Assembly: GCA_020027645.1 (NCBI GenBank)
Contig: JAHKKM010000003.1
Location: 1-58,980 of the forward strand
Direction: 5' to 3'
Length of the DNA stretch: 58,980 nt
Origin: Pseudomonadota bacterium
GTDB lineage: Bacteria > Pseudomonadota > Gammaproteobacteria > Steroidobacterales > Woeseiaceae
Positions within the stretch are counted from its first letter, which is position 1, and every line of letters starts with the position of its first letter. The notes below the pieces were generated by a model. That model saw only the letters and a list, made by a program, of their open reading frames with translations. It was not told the origin of the DNA and did no database searches. Below are positions 18,476 through 28,028 of this stretch, piece after piece. The translations under genes and the position numbers were made by a program.

Positions 18476-19105
18476 ATGGCAGTCATTGCCAACAGACGAT
18501 CCGTCATGACACTGTTTTCCAGACCTGCCTGCATACACAGTCATCGGACTCGACTTGTACTAGCTGAAAAGAACATCAATATCGAGATCGCCAGTGTCGA
18601 GGGCCCGGATTTGCCTGAAGATCTTATGGATCTGAATCCGTATCACACCGTGCCGACGCTGGTCGATCGCGATCTCGTCCTTTATGACTCGCGTGTCATT
18701 ATTGAGTACCTGGATGAGCGATTCCCGCACCCGCCGCTAATGCCAGTGGATCCGGTCACGCGAGCACAATTCCGGTTGGCGTTGTTTCGCATCGAGACAG
18801 ACTGGTACCAGTTGGCCGAGGAGTTCGAAGTCGACGGTGAAAACAAACTGAGTGCGAAGTCGAAGAAGATGCTGAGGGAAAGCATCATGGCCAGTGTAGA
18901 ATTGTTTGATGCCAAGCAGTTTTTCCTGAGTGATGAATTTTCGCTGGTGGATTGCAGTATTGCGCCGATACTCTGGCGATTGCCGGTTTACGGTATCGAG
19001 CTTGGCTCGCATGCCGAGTCGATCGAACGTTATATGAAGCGGGTATTCGAGCGCCGTTCCTTCCAGGAAAGCCTGACTGAACTTGAGCATGAGATGCGTC
19101 TGTAG
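18476..19105 (+). CDS. sspA: Stringent starvation protein A
   Basis: A 209-residue glutathione-S-transferase fold protein that binds RNA polymerase rather than acting as an enzyme. In E. coli it lowers H-NS levels and supports acid resistance and virulence gene expression. The N-terminal thioredoxin-like half contains LFSRPACIHSHRTRLVLAEK and the helical C-terminal half begins after YDSRVIIEYLDERFP. A GGGAG ribosome-binding site precedes ATG 18476. It is located with sspB behind the bc1 genes, as in many beta- and gammaproteobacteria. Confidence 0.95.
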   Translation: MAVIANRRSVMTLFSRPACIHSHRTRLVLAEKNINIEIASVEGPDLPEDLMDLNPYHTVPTLVDRDLVLYDSRVIIEYLDERFPHPPLMPVDPVTRAQFRLALFRIETDWYQLAEEFEVDGENKLSAKSKKMLRESIMASVELFDAKQFFLSDEFSLVDCSIAPILWRLPVYGIELGSHAESIERYMKRVFERRSFQESLTELEHEMRL

Positions 19106-19206
19106 GGCGCGATGCCAATGGTGCGACAGATGTCGGCACGCAGTAGTGGTATGCTTCTGCCATCGGCACATGAAGGTAACGAGGCGAGTCGCGGAGTTTA
19201 GAGCTG

Positions 19207-19611
19207 GTGCACACTCTCCCCAGTAAATCGAAACGGCCATACCTGATTCGAGCGATGCACGAATGGATGGGGGACAACGGGCATACGCCACATATTGTGG
19301 TCGATGCATCGGTCGAGGGTGCGACGGTCCCGCGAGAGCACGTCAAGGACGGCAAGATAATCCTGAACATCAGCCAGTCCGCCGCGCACAATCTGAAACT
19401 GACCAACACCTCGGTAAGCTTCCGTGCACGATTCAGTGGTGTGCCTTTCGATGTCTGGGTGCCCATATCATCGGTACTGGGGATCTATGCCAAGGAAACC
19501 GGTCAGGGCATGATCTTCTCGCACGGCGCGGACCAACCGGAGCCGCCGCACGATCCCCAAGAAAAAGAATCGGCCAAGAGTCCTCGCTCGCACCTGAAAA
19601 TCGTCAAGTAG
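19207..19611 (+). CDS. sspB: ClpXP adaptor SspB
   Basis: A specificity-enhancing factor that binds ssrA-tagged peptides and delivers them to ClpXP. It uses a GTG start. The substrate-binding domain covers roughly residues 5-105 (KRPYLIRAMHEWM, TPHIVVDAS, FSARFSG-like SFRARFSGVPFDVWVP). A charged flexible linker (QPEPPHDPQEKESAKSP) follows, then the short C-terminal HLKIVK that matches the ClpX-binding XB motif (LRVVK in E. coli). The two-part architecture is intact at 134 residues. Confidence 0.95.
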   Translation: MHTLPSKSKRPYLIRAMHEWMGDNGHTPHIVVDASVEGATVPREHVKDGKIILNISQSAAHNLKLTNTSVSFRARFSGVPFDVWVPISSVLGIYAKETGQGMIFSHGADQPEPPHDPQEKESAKSPRSHLKIVK

Positions 19612-19928
19612 GAACCTGCATCGCAGTTGGCGGCAGACAGGCGGCGTCGCGCCGGGTGCCGCTCTCGCTCGGAAGTCTTAACTCGCTCGAACAGCACACC
19701 GCCGCACCGCCGCCGGCGTAACCCTGGGTGCTGTTGGTACGCGACAATCCGAACTCGCTCGAAAGACATACCGGCGTGGCGCCGTGTCCCGACGCCGTCG
19801 CACCGCCGCTGCGACAATCCGCGGGGCGGAAATGCGCCTGTTGCCCTTCGAGCGAGTTAAGACTTCCGAGTGAGAACGGCAACGGGCGTGTTTCCGCTAC
19901 CGTCCGCTCTGATCACGTCGCAAAGCGG
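19612..19928. repeat. Non-coding spacer with long inverted repeats (MITE- or REP-like)
   Basis: A 317-bp gap between the convergent sspB and diaA genes. Arms at 19650-19691 and 19847-19888 are inverted copies, 38 of 42 bases matching and the inner 24 perfect. A third partial copy (AACTCGCTCGAA, 19752-19763) lies inside in direct orientation to the left arm, and GCGACAATCCG occurs at 19741 and 19811. All frames through it read as low-complexity repeats. It looks like a miniature repeat element; no clear target-site duplication is seen. Confidence 0.7.
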
Positions 19929-20877
<949 letters not shown>

Positions 20878-20905
<28 letters not shown>

Positions 20906-22815
20906 GCGGGCGCCTCACCGAACGAGGGCTGCGGATCAATAGTTTGCGTTGGGAGCGTTGCTGCAGGCACTTCCGGCATGGCAACCGGTGTGCCGCGCTC
21001 GAACCGCGCCCAGGCGAGTTTTCGGTGGATCCTGCCATCAGTGCCGATGTAAAGGCCACCGCTGGCACCGATCAGGTCTTCCATGGTGCCGTCGCGGTTG
21101 GCGAACAGCGACATCACCAGTTGATACGCGTCATAACCCATCGCATTCAGGCGGCCAAGGCGTCTCTCTCCCGGCCAGTACTCGGCGTACAGCCGCGGGT
21201 AAGCGGCAATCCATGGCGGCGGCGCGACAATCCAGGGTGTATCCGCAAACATCACGCCATTCAGGTCTGCATCCGATCGACCGTCCATCGAGTAGATGAA
21301 CGACGTCGAGTAGACGGGCAGGTCGCCCGCATAGTGAAAGCGGAGTTGCGACTTGATCAGTCGTCCGGCTTTTGCGTCGGCCGCCAGAAAAACGGCGTCG
21401 ACATCCTGGCGTCGTCGCGGATCGAATTGCAGCGGTCCGCCGATGTTGGCGCGCAAACGCTGATAACGCTGCACACTCTGCGACAAGGCCAGCAGACTCT
21501 CGATTTCTGCCGAAAAGTCCTGGCTGGATGGCAGGTAATCGCGGTGTTCGAGCAGGGTACCGCCACCTGCCTCGAACTGGGTGGCAAAACTCGAAGCGAC
21601 GCGCCGGCCCCATTCGTTGTTTGGATATAGAACTACAGCTCTGCGAAATCCGTCATCGATTGCGCGCATGGCTGCAGCCGATGCTTCATCTTCCGGCGCC
21701 AGGGCAAACTGGTACAGGCCGGGCGGTGCAACGATTTCGTCTGGCAGGTAGTTCAAAGTCAATGCGGGAACCGGGAGCAGACCAATGTTGGCCAGCGCGA
21801 TTACGTCGCTTCGTAACAACGGACCTACGACAAACTCCGCGCCCTCCTGAACGGCCTGGTTATACGCTGCCGCAACACCTCCGGGTGCTGTGACGTCGTA
21901 CACGCGAATTTGCTGTTCCTCGTCAAGAGACGCAGCTGCCGGAAAATAGGCACCGAAGAATCCGTTCTGAATCGCATCGCCTGCCGCCGCATTGCTGCCG
22001 GACAACGGAAGCATGAGGCCAATGCGTCGCGGGTAAGCCGCCAGTACTCCATCGCTTATCACAAAATCATCGAGCAGGAATTCTGCCGGGTGGCCGCCGT
22101 TTGCATCACGCCAGCGAATTACGCCATTGCTCCAGCCTATGCCTTGCTGCCCGGTCGAGGTAGCGAGTGCCCCGAGAGACAGCCAGCCCTGCACCTGCGG
22201 ATCTGTCGACTGACTCGCAGCGCTACGCAAAACCTGCGGGTCACTGACCAATAGTCCCGCCCAGAGGCGGCGACGGTTCTGCTCAATTTCGCGGCGTCCA
22301 TCCAGCCACGATTCCCGCTGCATGAAAAGTTGCACGGCCTGTGTCGGATTATCCTTCTGGAACCAGGCGTCTGCCCGCAGCGCCTCAACCCGCGCACGTT
22401 CGGCAAGCGGCAATGGCAAGCCGCTGAGCGGATCCAACAGACTTAAAGCTTCATCGGGTTTGCCATCGCGCAGTGCGAGCGCCGCTTCATTGGCACTCCA
22501 CAAGCGCAGCAGCTCACCGGCGGTGGGCGTGCTGACGCTACGCTGTGCGTTGCGCGCACGGCGTGTGTCGCCGGCATCGAGCCACTGTTCGGCCGCCAGC
22601 AGCGTGAGTCGGTCGCGTTCCGGTCCGGACGCGCCCGACGCGAGCCCGATATAAACTCCCGCCGCCTCGGCATGGCGGCCACTGTTGGCATATGAACTTG
22701 CGCGACGCTCGTTTTGAGACCCGGGCGCCGATGCAAAATCAGTTGTGGAACAGGCGCTTACGATCAGACAAAGCAAGCCTGTCGCGACGGTCGTGGGTGG
22801 CAGGATTCTCATCAT
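20878..22815 (-). CDS. lpoA: Penicillin-binding protein activator LpoA
   Basis: An outer-membrane lipoprotein that reaches through the periplasm to activate PBP1a. I chose ATG 22815 because it gives a lipoprotein signal ending in lipobox VSAC (TGLLCLIVSACSTTD); an adjacent ATG at 22812 is equally possible. The N-terminal half is TPR-like helical repeats (AAEQWLDAGDTRRARNAQR). The C-terminal half is a periplasmic-binding-protein-like type I domain (PRRIGLMLPLSGSNAAAGDAI, then VVLYPNNEWGRRVASSF). It is 645 residues, comparable to E. coli LpoA (678), and divergent from rsmI. Confidence 0.93.
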
Positions 22816-22953
22816 GAACAAGTACTTTCCGAAAAAAACCGCGCGCAGGCCGGGCTGGCGCACCAGGATCAACGATAATGACTGCGGCGGTCAGCATGCC
22901 ACAGGCCGCAGCAGTTTCATTATTCATAATTGTACCGATAACGGAGAAAACGT

Positions 22954-23811
22954 GTGACCGCCGGGATTCTCTATGTCGTAGCGACGCCGATAGGCAATCT
23001 TGCGGATTGGTCGCCGCGCGCGCGCGAGGTGCTGACAACCGCAGATCTGATCGCCGCAGAGGACACGCGACACACACGCCGTCTGTTGAACCACTTCAAT
23101 ATAGCGACGCCACAACAATCCCTGCACGAACACAACGAGCAGCAACTGGTGCCGAAGCTTCTGGCAAAGCTGCAGGCAGGTCAGTCGATTGCACTGGTCA
23201 GCGACGCCGGCACGCCGCTGGTCAGCGATCCGGGATATCGCCTGGTCAATGCCGCCCAGGCTGCCGGTGTCGTGGTATCGCCGATTCCCGGACCGTGCGC
23301 ACTGACGGCTGCGCTGTCGGCAGCCGGATTGCCCACCGATCGGTTTTGCTTCGAGGGCTTTCTGCCGGCGAAGCAGGCAGCCAGGCGCGAGCGAATTGTC
23401 GCATTTGCTGCTGAAGCCCGGACTGTAGTCATATATGAGTCAGTGCATCGTCTGCCGGAGTGCGTGGCCGATCTGGCCGAGCTACTCGGCAGCGACCGGC
23501 AGGCGTTTATCGGCCGAGAAATCAGCAAGCAGCACGAGCAGTGCCGGACGGCAGATCTTGCAACACTCAAGATCATGCTCGCTGACGGACGCATTCCCCT
23601 CAAGGGCGAGTTCGTCCTGATCATCGCCGGGAGTGCAGCGACTGACATCGCACCGGATGATGCCGAAGCACGGCGCCTGCTGCACATGCTGATGGCTGAT
23701 GTACCGGGGAAGAGAGCAGCCGATCTGGTCGCCGATATTCTTGGTCGCAGGCCAAACGACATTTACAGGCTCATGCTCGAGGAGAAAGACAGCGCGCCCG
23801 ATGCAAGCTGA
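22954..23811 (+). CDS. rsmI: 16S rRNA (cytidine1402-2'-O)-methyltransferase RsmI
   Basis: A SAM-dependent methyltransferase of the tetrapyrrole-methylase fold that 2'-O-methylates C1402 in the 30S P-site; the N4 methyl on the same base is added by RsmH, encoded about 1.3 kb downstream. It starts at GTG 22954. Family motifs are LYVVATPIGNLADWSPRA, EDTRHTRRLLNH, SDAGTPLVSDPGYRLV and PGPCALTAALSAAGLPTD. It has 285 residues, the usual size. Confidence 0.97.
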   Translation: MTAGILYVVATPIGNLADWSPRAREVLTTADLIAAEDTRHTRRLLNHFNIATPQQSLHEHNEQQLVPKLLAKLQAGQSIALVSDAGTPLVSDPGYRLVNAAQAAGVVVSPIPGPCALTAALSAAGLPTDRFCFEGFLPAKQAARRERIVAFAAEARTVVIYESVHRLPECVADLAELLGSDRQAFIGREISKQHEQCRTADLATLKIMLADGRIPLKGEFVLIIAGSAATDIAPDDAEARRLLHMLMADVPGKRAADLVADILGRRPNDIYRLMLEEKDSAPDAS

Positions 23812-23821
23812 TGCGCCGTGC

Positions 23822-23846
23822 GCCGGCGTTCCGGCAGCATTTTTTT
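23822..23846 (+). terminator. Likely rsmI terminator
   Basis: Hairpin GCCGG-CGTT-CCGGC followed after AGCA by a run of seven T. The stem is short (5 bp) but GC-rich and sits 11 bp after the rsmI stop and before rnpB. Confidence 0.5.
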
Positions 23847-23882
23847 GTCCGCAATCAGGCCCTGCGCGGTACCGGTTTCGCG

Positions 23883-23888
23883 TATCAT
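23883..23888 (+). promoter_or_regulatory. Candidate -10 of rnpB
   Basis: TATCAT ends 8 bp before the inferred 5' end of the RNase P RNA, the right distance for a -10. No clear -35 was found. Confidence 0.4.
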
Positions 23889-23896
23889 CCCGCCCT

Positions 23897-24254
23897 GAGT
23901 CGGTCAGGCAACCGCTGGCGCGGCAAGCGCTGGAGGAAAGTCCGGGCTCCGTCGGGCAGGGCGCCAGGTAACGCCTGGAGGGTGCGAACCCATGGAAAGT
24001 GCCACAGAAAACATACCGCCAAAGCACGCAAGTGCCGGCAAGGGTGAAAAGGTGCGGTAAGAGCGCACCGCGCGGGTGGTAACACGCCGCGGCACGGAAA
24101 ACCCCGCCTGGAGCAAGACCAAATAGGGGAGTAGCAGGACCTCGGTCCGCACCGTACGCCCGAACGGGCTCCCGGGTAGGTCGCTAGAGGCAGCCGGTGA
24201 CGGCTGCCCCAGATGAATGGTTGCCCCAGACAGAACCCGGCTTACGGCCGACTC
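23897..24254 (+). ncRNA. rnpB: RNase P catalytic RNA (bacterial class A)
   Basis: The ribozyme that removes tRNA 5' leaders. Highly conserved blocks are all present in order: GAGGAAAGTCCGGGCTCC (helix P4 5' strand region), GCCAGGTAACGCCTGG, GGGTGAAAAGGTGCGGTAAG, AGAGCGCACCGCGCGG, ACCAAATAGGGG, CCGGGTAGG, CAGATGAATGGTTGCC and CAGAACCCGGCTTA. The ends pair as GAGTCGG (23897) with CCGACTC (to 24254), forming helix P1, and a run of eight T follows directly as a terminator. About 358 nt; end points are set by the P1 pairing. Confidence 0.97.
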
Positions 24255-24493
24255 TTTTTTTTCCTATGTGTATGGGCCATTCAATGGCCCGCCATCCCTT
24301 GATTGTGACGCCCGTCACACCGACCAGCTGACCCTTGGTTGTCGTGGTCTGGCGACGCCTTTGGCACCTCTGCTCGAGATTACTGCGATAAGCCATTGAT
24401 TTACAGCCCGTAAATCCTGCCACAATTCGCCCGAATCCCGCCATGAAATGGGCCATAAGTCCCTGTAGAACAAGAAAATAATCAGATCTTTTG
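24255..24493. other. Spacer between rnpB and the dcw promoter
   Basis: Begins with the rnpB T-run (24255-24262). A short palindrome GGGCCAT-TCA-ATGGCCC lies at 24274-24290, possibly a backup hairpin, though no T-run follows. I see no gene in the rest; a 90-codon minus-strand frame here lacks coding character. Confidence 0.5.
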
Positions 24494-24522
24494 TTGACCC
24501 GGGTCCGCGTCGCTAATATAGT
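24494..24522 (+). promoter_or_regulatory. dcw cluster promoter (Pmra)
   Basis: Sigma-70-type: -35 TTGACC at 24494-24499, 17-bp spacer, -10 TATAGT at 24517-24522. Transcription should start near 24529, right before the MraZ boxes. It is the only strong promoter seen ahead of the 16-gene run. Confidence 0.7.
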
Positions 24523-24531
24523 GTTGAAAAG

Positions 24532-24564
24532 TGGAAAAAAGTGGGAGGAGATGGGTTAATGGGG
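24532..24564 (+). promoter_or_regulatory. MraZ operator boxes
   Basis: TGGAA at 24532, TGGGA at 24542 and TGGGT at 24552 are spaced exactly 10 bp apart, with a further TGGGG at 24560. MraZ is known to bind TGGGN direct repeats with 5-bp spacers just downstream of its promoter, so this is probably an autoregulatory operator for the whole cluster. Confidence 0.75.
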
Positions 24565-24607
24565 CTGTTGCACTGTCAGTGCGGTTCCACTTCCCGTCAA
24601 CAAGAAC

Positions 24608-25057
24608 GTGTTCCGAGGGGCTACCAAAATCACGCTCGACGCCAAAGGGCGGCTCGCAATACCTACACGGTATCGCGAGCGAATTACGCAGCGTTGCGCC
24701 GGACAACTGGTAGCGACTGTCGATCGCGACTATTGCCTTCTGCTGTATCCGTTTCCGGACTGGGAAGAAATCGAAAGAAAACTGGTGCGGCTGCCGAGTC
24801 TCGATAAACAGGCACGTCGACTGCAACGCCTGATGGTCGGTTATGCAACCGAGCTCGAGGTGGACGGGCATGGACGCATCCTGCTGCCAAAGGAATTGCG
24901 GGAATTTGCGGCACTTGATCGACAGGCCATCCTGATCGGTCAGGGCAACAAGTTTGAACTTTGGGATGAGGAACGCTGGAACGAAAAACGGGATTCATGG
25001 CTTGGCGACGACGAGGACGCCGATCTCCCTGCCGAACTCGAATCACTGTCCTTCTGA
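24608..25057 (+). CDS. mraZ: Transcriptional regulator MraZ
   Basis: A DNA-binding protein of the AbrB/SpoVT swapped-hairpin fold that forms rings and represses its own dcw promoter. It starts at GTG 24608. Its 149 residues have two copies of the signature, DAKGRLAIPTRYRE near the start and DGHGRILLPKELRE near 85. The operator repeats lie immediately upstream. Confidence 0.97.
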   Translation: MFRGATKITLDAKGRLAIPTRYRERITQRCAGQLVATVDRDYCLLLYPFPDWEEIERKLVRLPSLDKQARRLQRLMVGYATELEVDGHGRILLPKELREFAALDRQAILIGQGNKFELWDEERWNEKRDSWLGDDEDADLPAELESLSF

Positions 25058-25072
25058 TCCGGCGCAACTTGA

Positions 25073-26017
25073 GTGAACGACAACACGGGGCCTGAAGGAC
25101 GCCACGTGCCGGTCCTGTTGGGGCCGGTCCTGCAGGCTCTGAACATAAAAGAAGACGGCTGTTACGTGGACGGTACGTTCGGTCGTGGCGGGCATAGCAG
25201 GGAAATTCTGCGAAGACTCGGGAAGACCGGTCGATTGCTGGCAATTGACCGAGATCCCCAGGCGATTGATGCAGCTGATCCTGTCATGCGCAGTGATCCA
25301 CGCTTTGAAATTGTAAAGGACGAAATTGCGCATCTTGAGAACATCGCGGCAGAACGCGGGCTGCTCGGAAAAGTGGATGGTCTGTTACTCGATTTGGGAG
25401 TCTCGTCGCCACAGCTGGATGAGGCCGGCCGTGGCTTCAGTTTCCGCCTGGACGGACCGCTCGACATGCGAATGGACACGGAAAGCGGAGTCAGCGCGGC
25501 CGAGTGGCTTGCGAGCGTGGATGAAAAGACGTTGAAGAAAGTCATCGCAGAATATGGGGAAGAACGATTCGCGGGCAGGATAGCTCGTGCAATCGTTGCG
25601 GCGCGCGCATCCAAAGCCATCCTGCGAACCGGTCAGCTGGCAGAACTGATTGCGTCTGTCGCCCCGGCAAAGAGTCGCAGAATACATCCGGCGACCAAGA
25701 CATTTCAGGCAATTCGAATCTTCATTAACCGTGAACTCGAACAACTGGATGCGGCTCTTGCAGCGTCGCTCCAGCTTCTTGCCCCGGGTGGGCGCCTGTG
25801 TGCAATCAGCTTTCACTCACTGGAGGACCGCAGGGTAAAGAGATTCCTGCGGAACACATCACGCGTGTCCGAGCAGTATCGCGGCATGCCGTCGATTCCG
25901 GAAGGGTATCGCCCTCGAATGAAGCTGACAGGCAAGGCGGTGACGGCGAGCGCCGACGAGATTGCAGCCAATCCGAGGGCGCGAAGCGCGCGCCTGCGAA
26001 CTGCGGAGCGCATTTGA
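25073..26017 (+). CDS. rsmH: 16S rRNA (cytosine1402-N4)-methyltransferase RsmH
   Basis: Adds the N4 methyl group to C1402 of 16S rRNA, complementing RsmI. GTG start, 314 residues. Family motifs are HVPVLLGPVLQAL, DGTFGRGGHSREIL (SAM-binding), DLGVSSPQLDEAGRGFSF, HPATKTFQAIRIFINREL and CAISFHSLEDRRVKRF. Its TGA overlaps the ftsL ATG by one base. Confidence 0.97.
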   Translation: MNDNTGPEGRHVPVLLGPVLQALNIKEDGCYVDGTFGRGGHSREILRRLGKTGRLLAIDRDPQAIDAADPVMRSDPRFEIVKDEIAHLENIAAERGLLGKVDGLLLDLGVSSPQLDEAGRGFSFRLDGPLDMRMDTESGVSAAEWLASVDEKTLKKVIAEYGEERFAGRIARAIVAARASKAILRTGQLAELIASVAPAKSRRIHPATKTFQAIRIFINRELEQLDAALAASLQLLAPGGRLCAISFHSLEDRRVKRFLRNTSRVSEQYRGMPSIPEGYRPRMKLTGKAVTASADEIAANPRARSARLRTAERI

Positions 26018-26304
26018 TGCAGATCATGGTCAGACGACAACCGGTAGTACTGACGATTGTCATAGTTTCCATTTGTTTCTTCTCCGCGCTCGCATTGATC
26101 TATACCAAGCACGAGTCCCGCAAGTTGTTCATCGAGCTTGAGCAGCTTACGTCCGAACGCGACGAACTGAATATCGAATGGGGCCAGCTGCAGATAGAAC
26201 AGAGTACCTGGGCGACGCATGCGCGAATTGAAAAGGTGGCTCTCGAAGAGCTATCGCTGGCACGCCCGGCATCGTCGGAAATCTTCGTTATTGAACGCCA
26301 ATGA
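26017..26304 (+). CDS. ftsL: Cell division protein FtsL
   Basis: A small bitopic divisome protein (95 residues) that forms a coiled-coil complex with FtsB and FtsQ and helps activate FtsWI. A transmembrane helix covers about residues 9-27 (VVLTIVIVSICFFSALALI), then comes a periplasmic heptad-rich coiled coil (RKLFIELEQLTSERDELN). I chose ATG 26017, which overlaps the rsmH stop; the open frame further upstream lies inside rsmH. The 4-bp ATGA overlap with ftsI is conserved in dcw clusters. Confidence 0.93.
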   Translation: MQIMVRRQPVVLTIVIVSICFFSALALIYTKHESRKLFIELEQLTSERDELNIEWGQLQIEQSTWATHARIEKVALEELSLARPASSEIFVIERQ

Positions 26305-28028
26305 CGCGAGGAGCAGAAACAAAAGAACAGACTGCTCGGCGATTTGTCGGCAGGGCGATGCTGGTAATGACATTTTTTGTACTTGCCGCGAGCTCATTGC
26401 TTGCGCGTGCCGTACACCTGCAGGTACTTAATAAGGACTTTCTGAATCAGCAGGCCGATTCGCGTCACCTGCGCACTGAAAAAATATCCGCACACCGCGG
26501 CTCGATAACCGATCGGAATGGTGAACCGCTCGCGATCAGCACACCGGTTGACAGCGTCTGGGCAAATCCGAAAGAGCTGGTGGCCGCCGTCGACCGGGTT
26601 CCTGAGCTTGCGAAAGCGCTGAAACTTGACTCGTCATTGCTGATGCGTCGTATCACGCAGAGCATGGACAAGGAGTTCCTGTACCTCAAGCGGCACCTGA
26701 GCCCGGAGCAGGCTCAACAGGTGATGGCGCTGAAGCTGCCCGGAGTCAACGTACTCCGCGAGTACCGGCGCTACTATCCATCCGGCGAAGTGGCAGGGCA
26801 CCTGGTCGGATTTACCAGCGTCGATGACGATGGACAGGAGGGTCTGGAACTCGAGTTCAATCACTGGCTGAGTGGTGAATCCGGTGCCAAGCGCGTGCTC
26901 AAGGACCGGTTCGGCAGGGCGGTTGAAAATGTCGAAAGTATCCGTCCTGCGCATCACGGCAGGGACCTGAAAGCAAGCATCGATCTGCGGCTTCAGTACC
27001 TGGCATATCGCGCGCTGAAGTCGGCTATCCAACAACACAAGGCGGAGTCCGGCTCCATCGTGTTGCTTGATGTGCAGACGGGCGAAGTGCTCGCCATGGT
27101 CAACCAGCCATCTTATAACCCGAACGATCGTGCGCAGTATTCCGCGGAGCGTTACCGCAACCGCGCAATCACCGATATTTTCGAACCGGGTTCCAGCATC
27201 AAGCCGCTGATTCTCGCTGCCGCACTCGAAAGCGGGAGGTACCGGCCGAGCAGTACCGTGGATACGGCACCAGGGTTCGTGGTTGTTGGTCCGAAAAAAA
27301 TTGAAGACACCAACAATCTCGGGCGTGTCAGTTTGACTACGGTCCTGTCACGTTCAAGTAACGTCGGCGTCACAAAAATCGCCATGTCTCTCGAGCCGGA
27401 CCAGCTGTGGAGCACGATGACGCATTTCGGCCTGGGCTCGTTGACGGCCAGTGGCTTTCCCGGTGAATCGGCAGGATTGCTGACGCACTACAACCACTGG
27501 CAGGAGATCAGCCAGGCAACACTCGCCTACGGCTATGGTGTTTCGGTCACTCCGCTGCAGATGGCACAGGCGTACGCGGCGTTGGGAAGCGACGGCATTT
27601 TGCGCCCGGTGTCGCTGGTCGCTCTGGACAAGCCAAACGAAGGCGAGCGCATCCTGACAAGCGAAACGTCCAAGGCGATTCGCCGCATGATGGAGGAAGT
27701 CGTGCGCCCTGGTGGCACAGGCACCAAGGCGAGTATCACCGGTTACCGGGTGGCCGGGAAAACCGGTACCGCCTGGAAGTTCGCTGCCGGCGGTTATTCG
27801 CATGACAAGTACCTGTCGATTTTTGCCGGTCTGGCGCCTGCCAGCGATCCGCGCCTTGCTGCCGTGGTCATCATCGATGAACCAACGGGCAATCTGTACT
27901 ACGGAAGTGACGTAGCCGCGCCGGTATTTGCGGACGTCATTGCCGAATCACTGAGATTGCTCGCGGTTCCCCCCGATGCGCTGCCGCCCCGTCGCGCCGA
28001 CACCCTGATGCAGGCCATGAGTCAATGA
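26301..28028 (+). CDS. ftsI: Peptidoglycan transpeptidase FtsI (PBP3)
   Basis: The septal class B penicillin-binding protein that crosslinks peptidoglycan at the division site with FtsW. 575 residues: N-terminal membrane anchor (MLVMTFFVLAASSLLARAVHLQ), pedestal/dimerisation domain (RGSITDRNGEPLAIS), and a transpeptidase domain with SSIK (Ser298 nucleophile, Lys301), SSN (SRSSNVG) and KTGTA. No signs of altered beta-lactam motifs. Overlaps ftsL and murE by 4 bp each. Confidence 0.97.
   Translation: MTRGAETKEQTARRFVGRAMLVMTFFVLAASSLLARAVHLQVLNKDFLNQQADSRHLRTEKISAHRGSITDRNGEPLAISTPVDSVWANPKELVAAVDRVPELAKALKLDSSLLMRRITQSMDKEFLYLKRHLSPEQAQQVMALKLPGVNVLREYRRYYPSGEVAGHLVGFTSVDDDGQEGLELEFNHWLSGESGAKRVLKDRFGRAVENVESIRPAHHGRDLKASIDLRLQYLAYRALKSAIQQHKAESGSIVLLDVQTGEVLAMVNQPSYNPNDRAQYSAERYRNRAITDIFEPGSSIKPLILAAALESGRYRPSSTVDTAPGFVVVGPKKIEDTNNLGRVSLTTVLSRSSNVGVTKIAMSLEPDQLWSTMTHFGLGSLTASGFPGESAGLLTHYNHWQEISQATLAYGYGVSVTPLQMAQAYAALGSDGILRPVSLVALDKPNEGERILTSETSKAIRRMMEEVVRPGGTGTKASITGYRVAGKTGTAWKFAAGGYSHDKYLSIFAGLAPASDPRLAAVVIIDEPTGNLYYGSDVAAPVFADVIAESLRLLAVPPDALPPRRADTLMQAMSQ

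Noticed and set aside
19604..19882. Possible small repetitive protein on the minus strand between sspB and diaA
   Set aside because: Its apparent peptide repeats simply follow the inverted DNA repeats; no RBS or family is seen.
19612..19928. CRISPR array
   Set aside because: Repeats are inverted and too few, with no regular repeat-spacer pattern.
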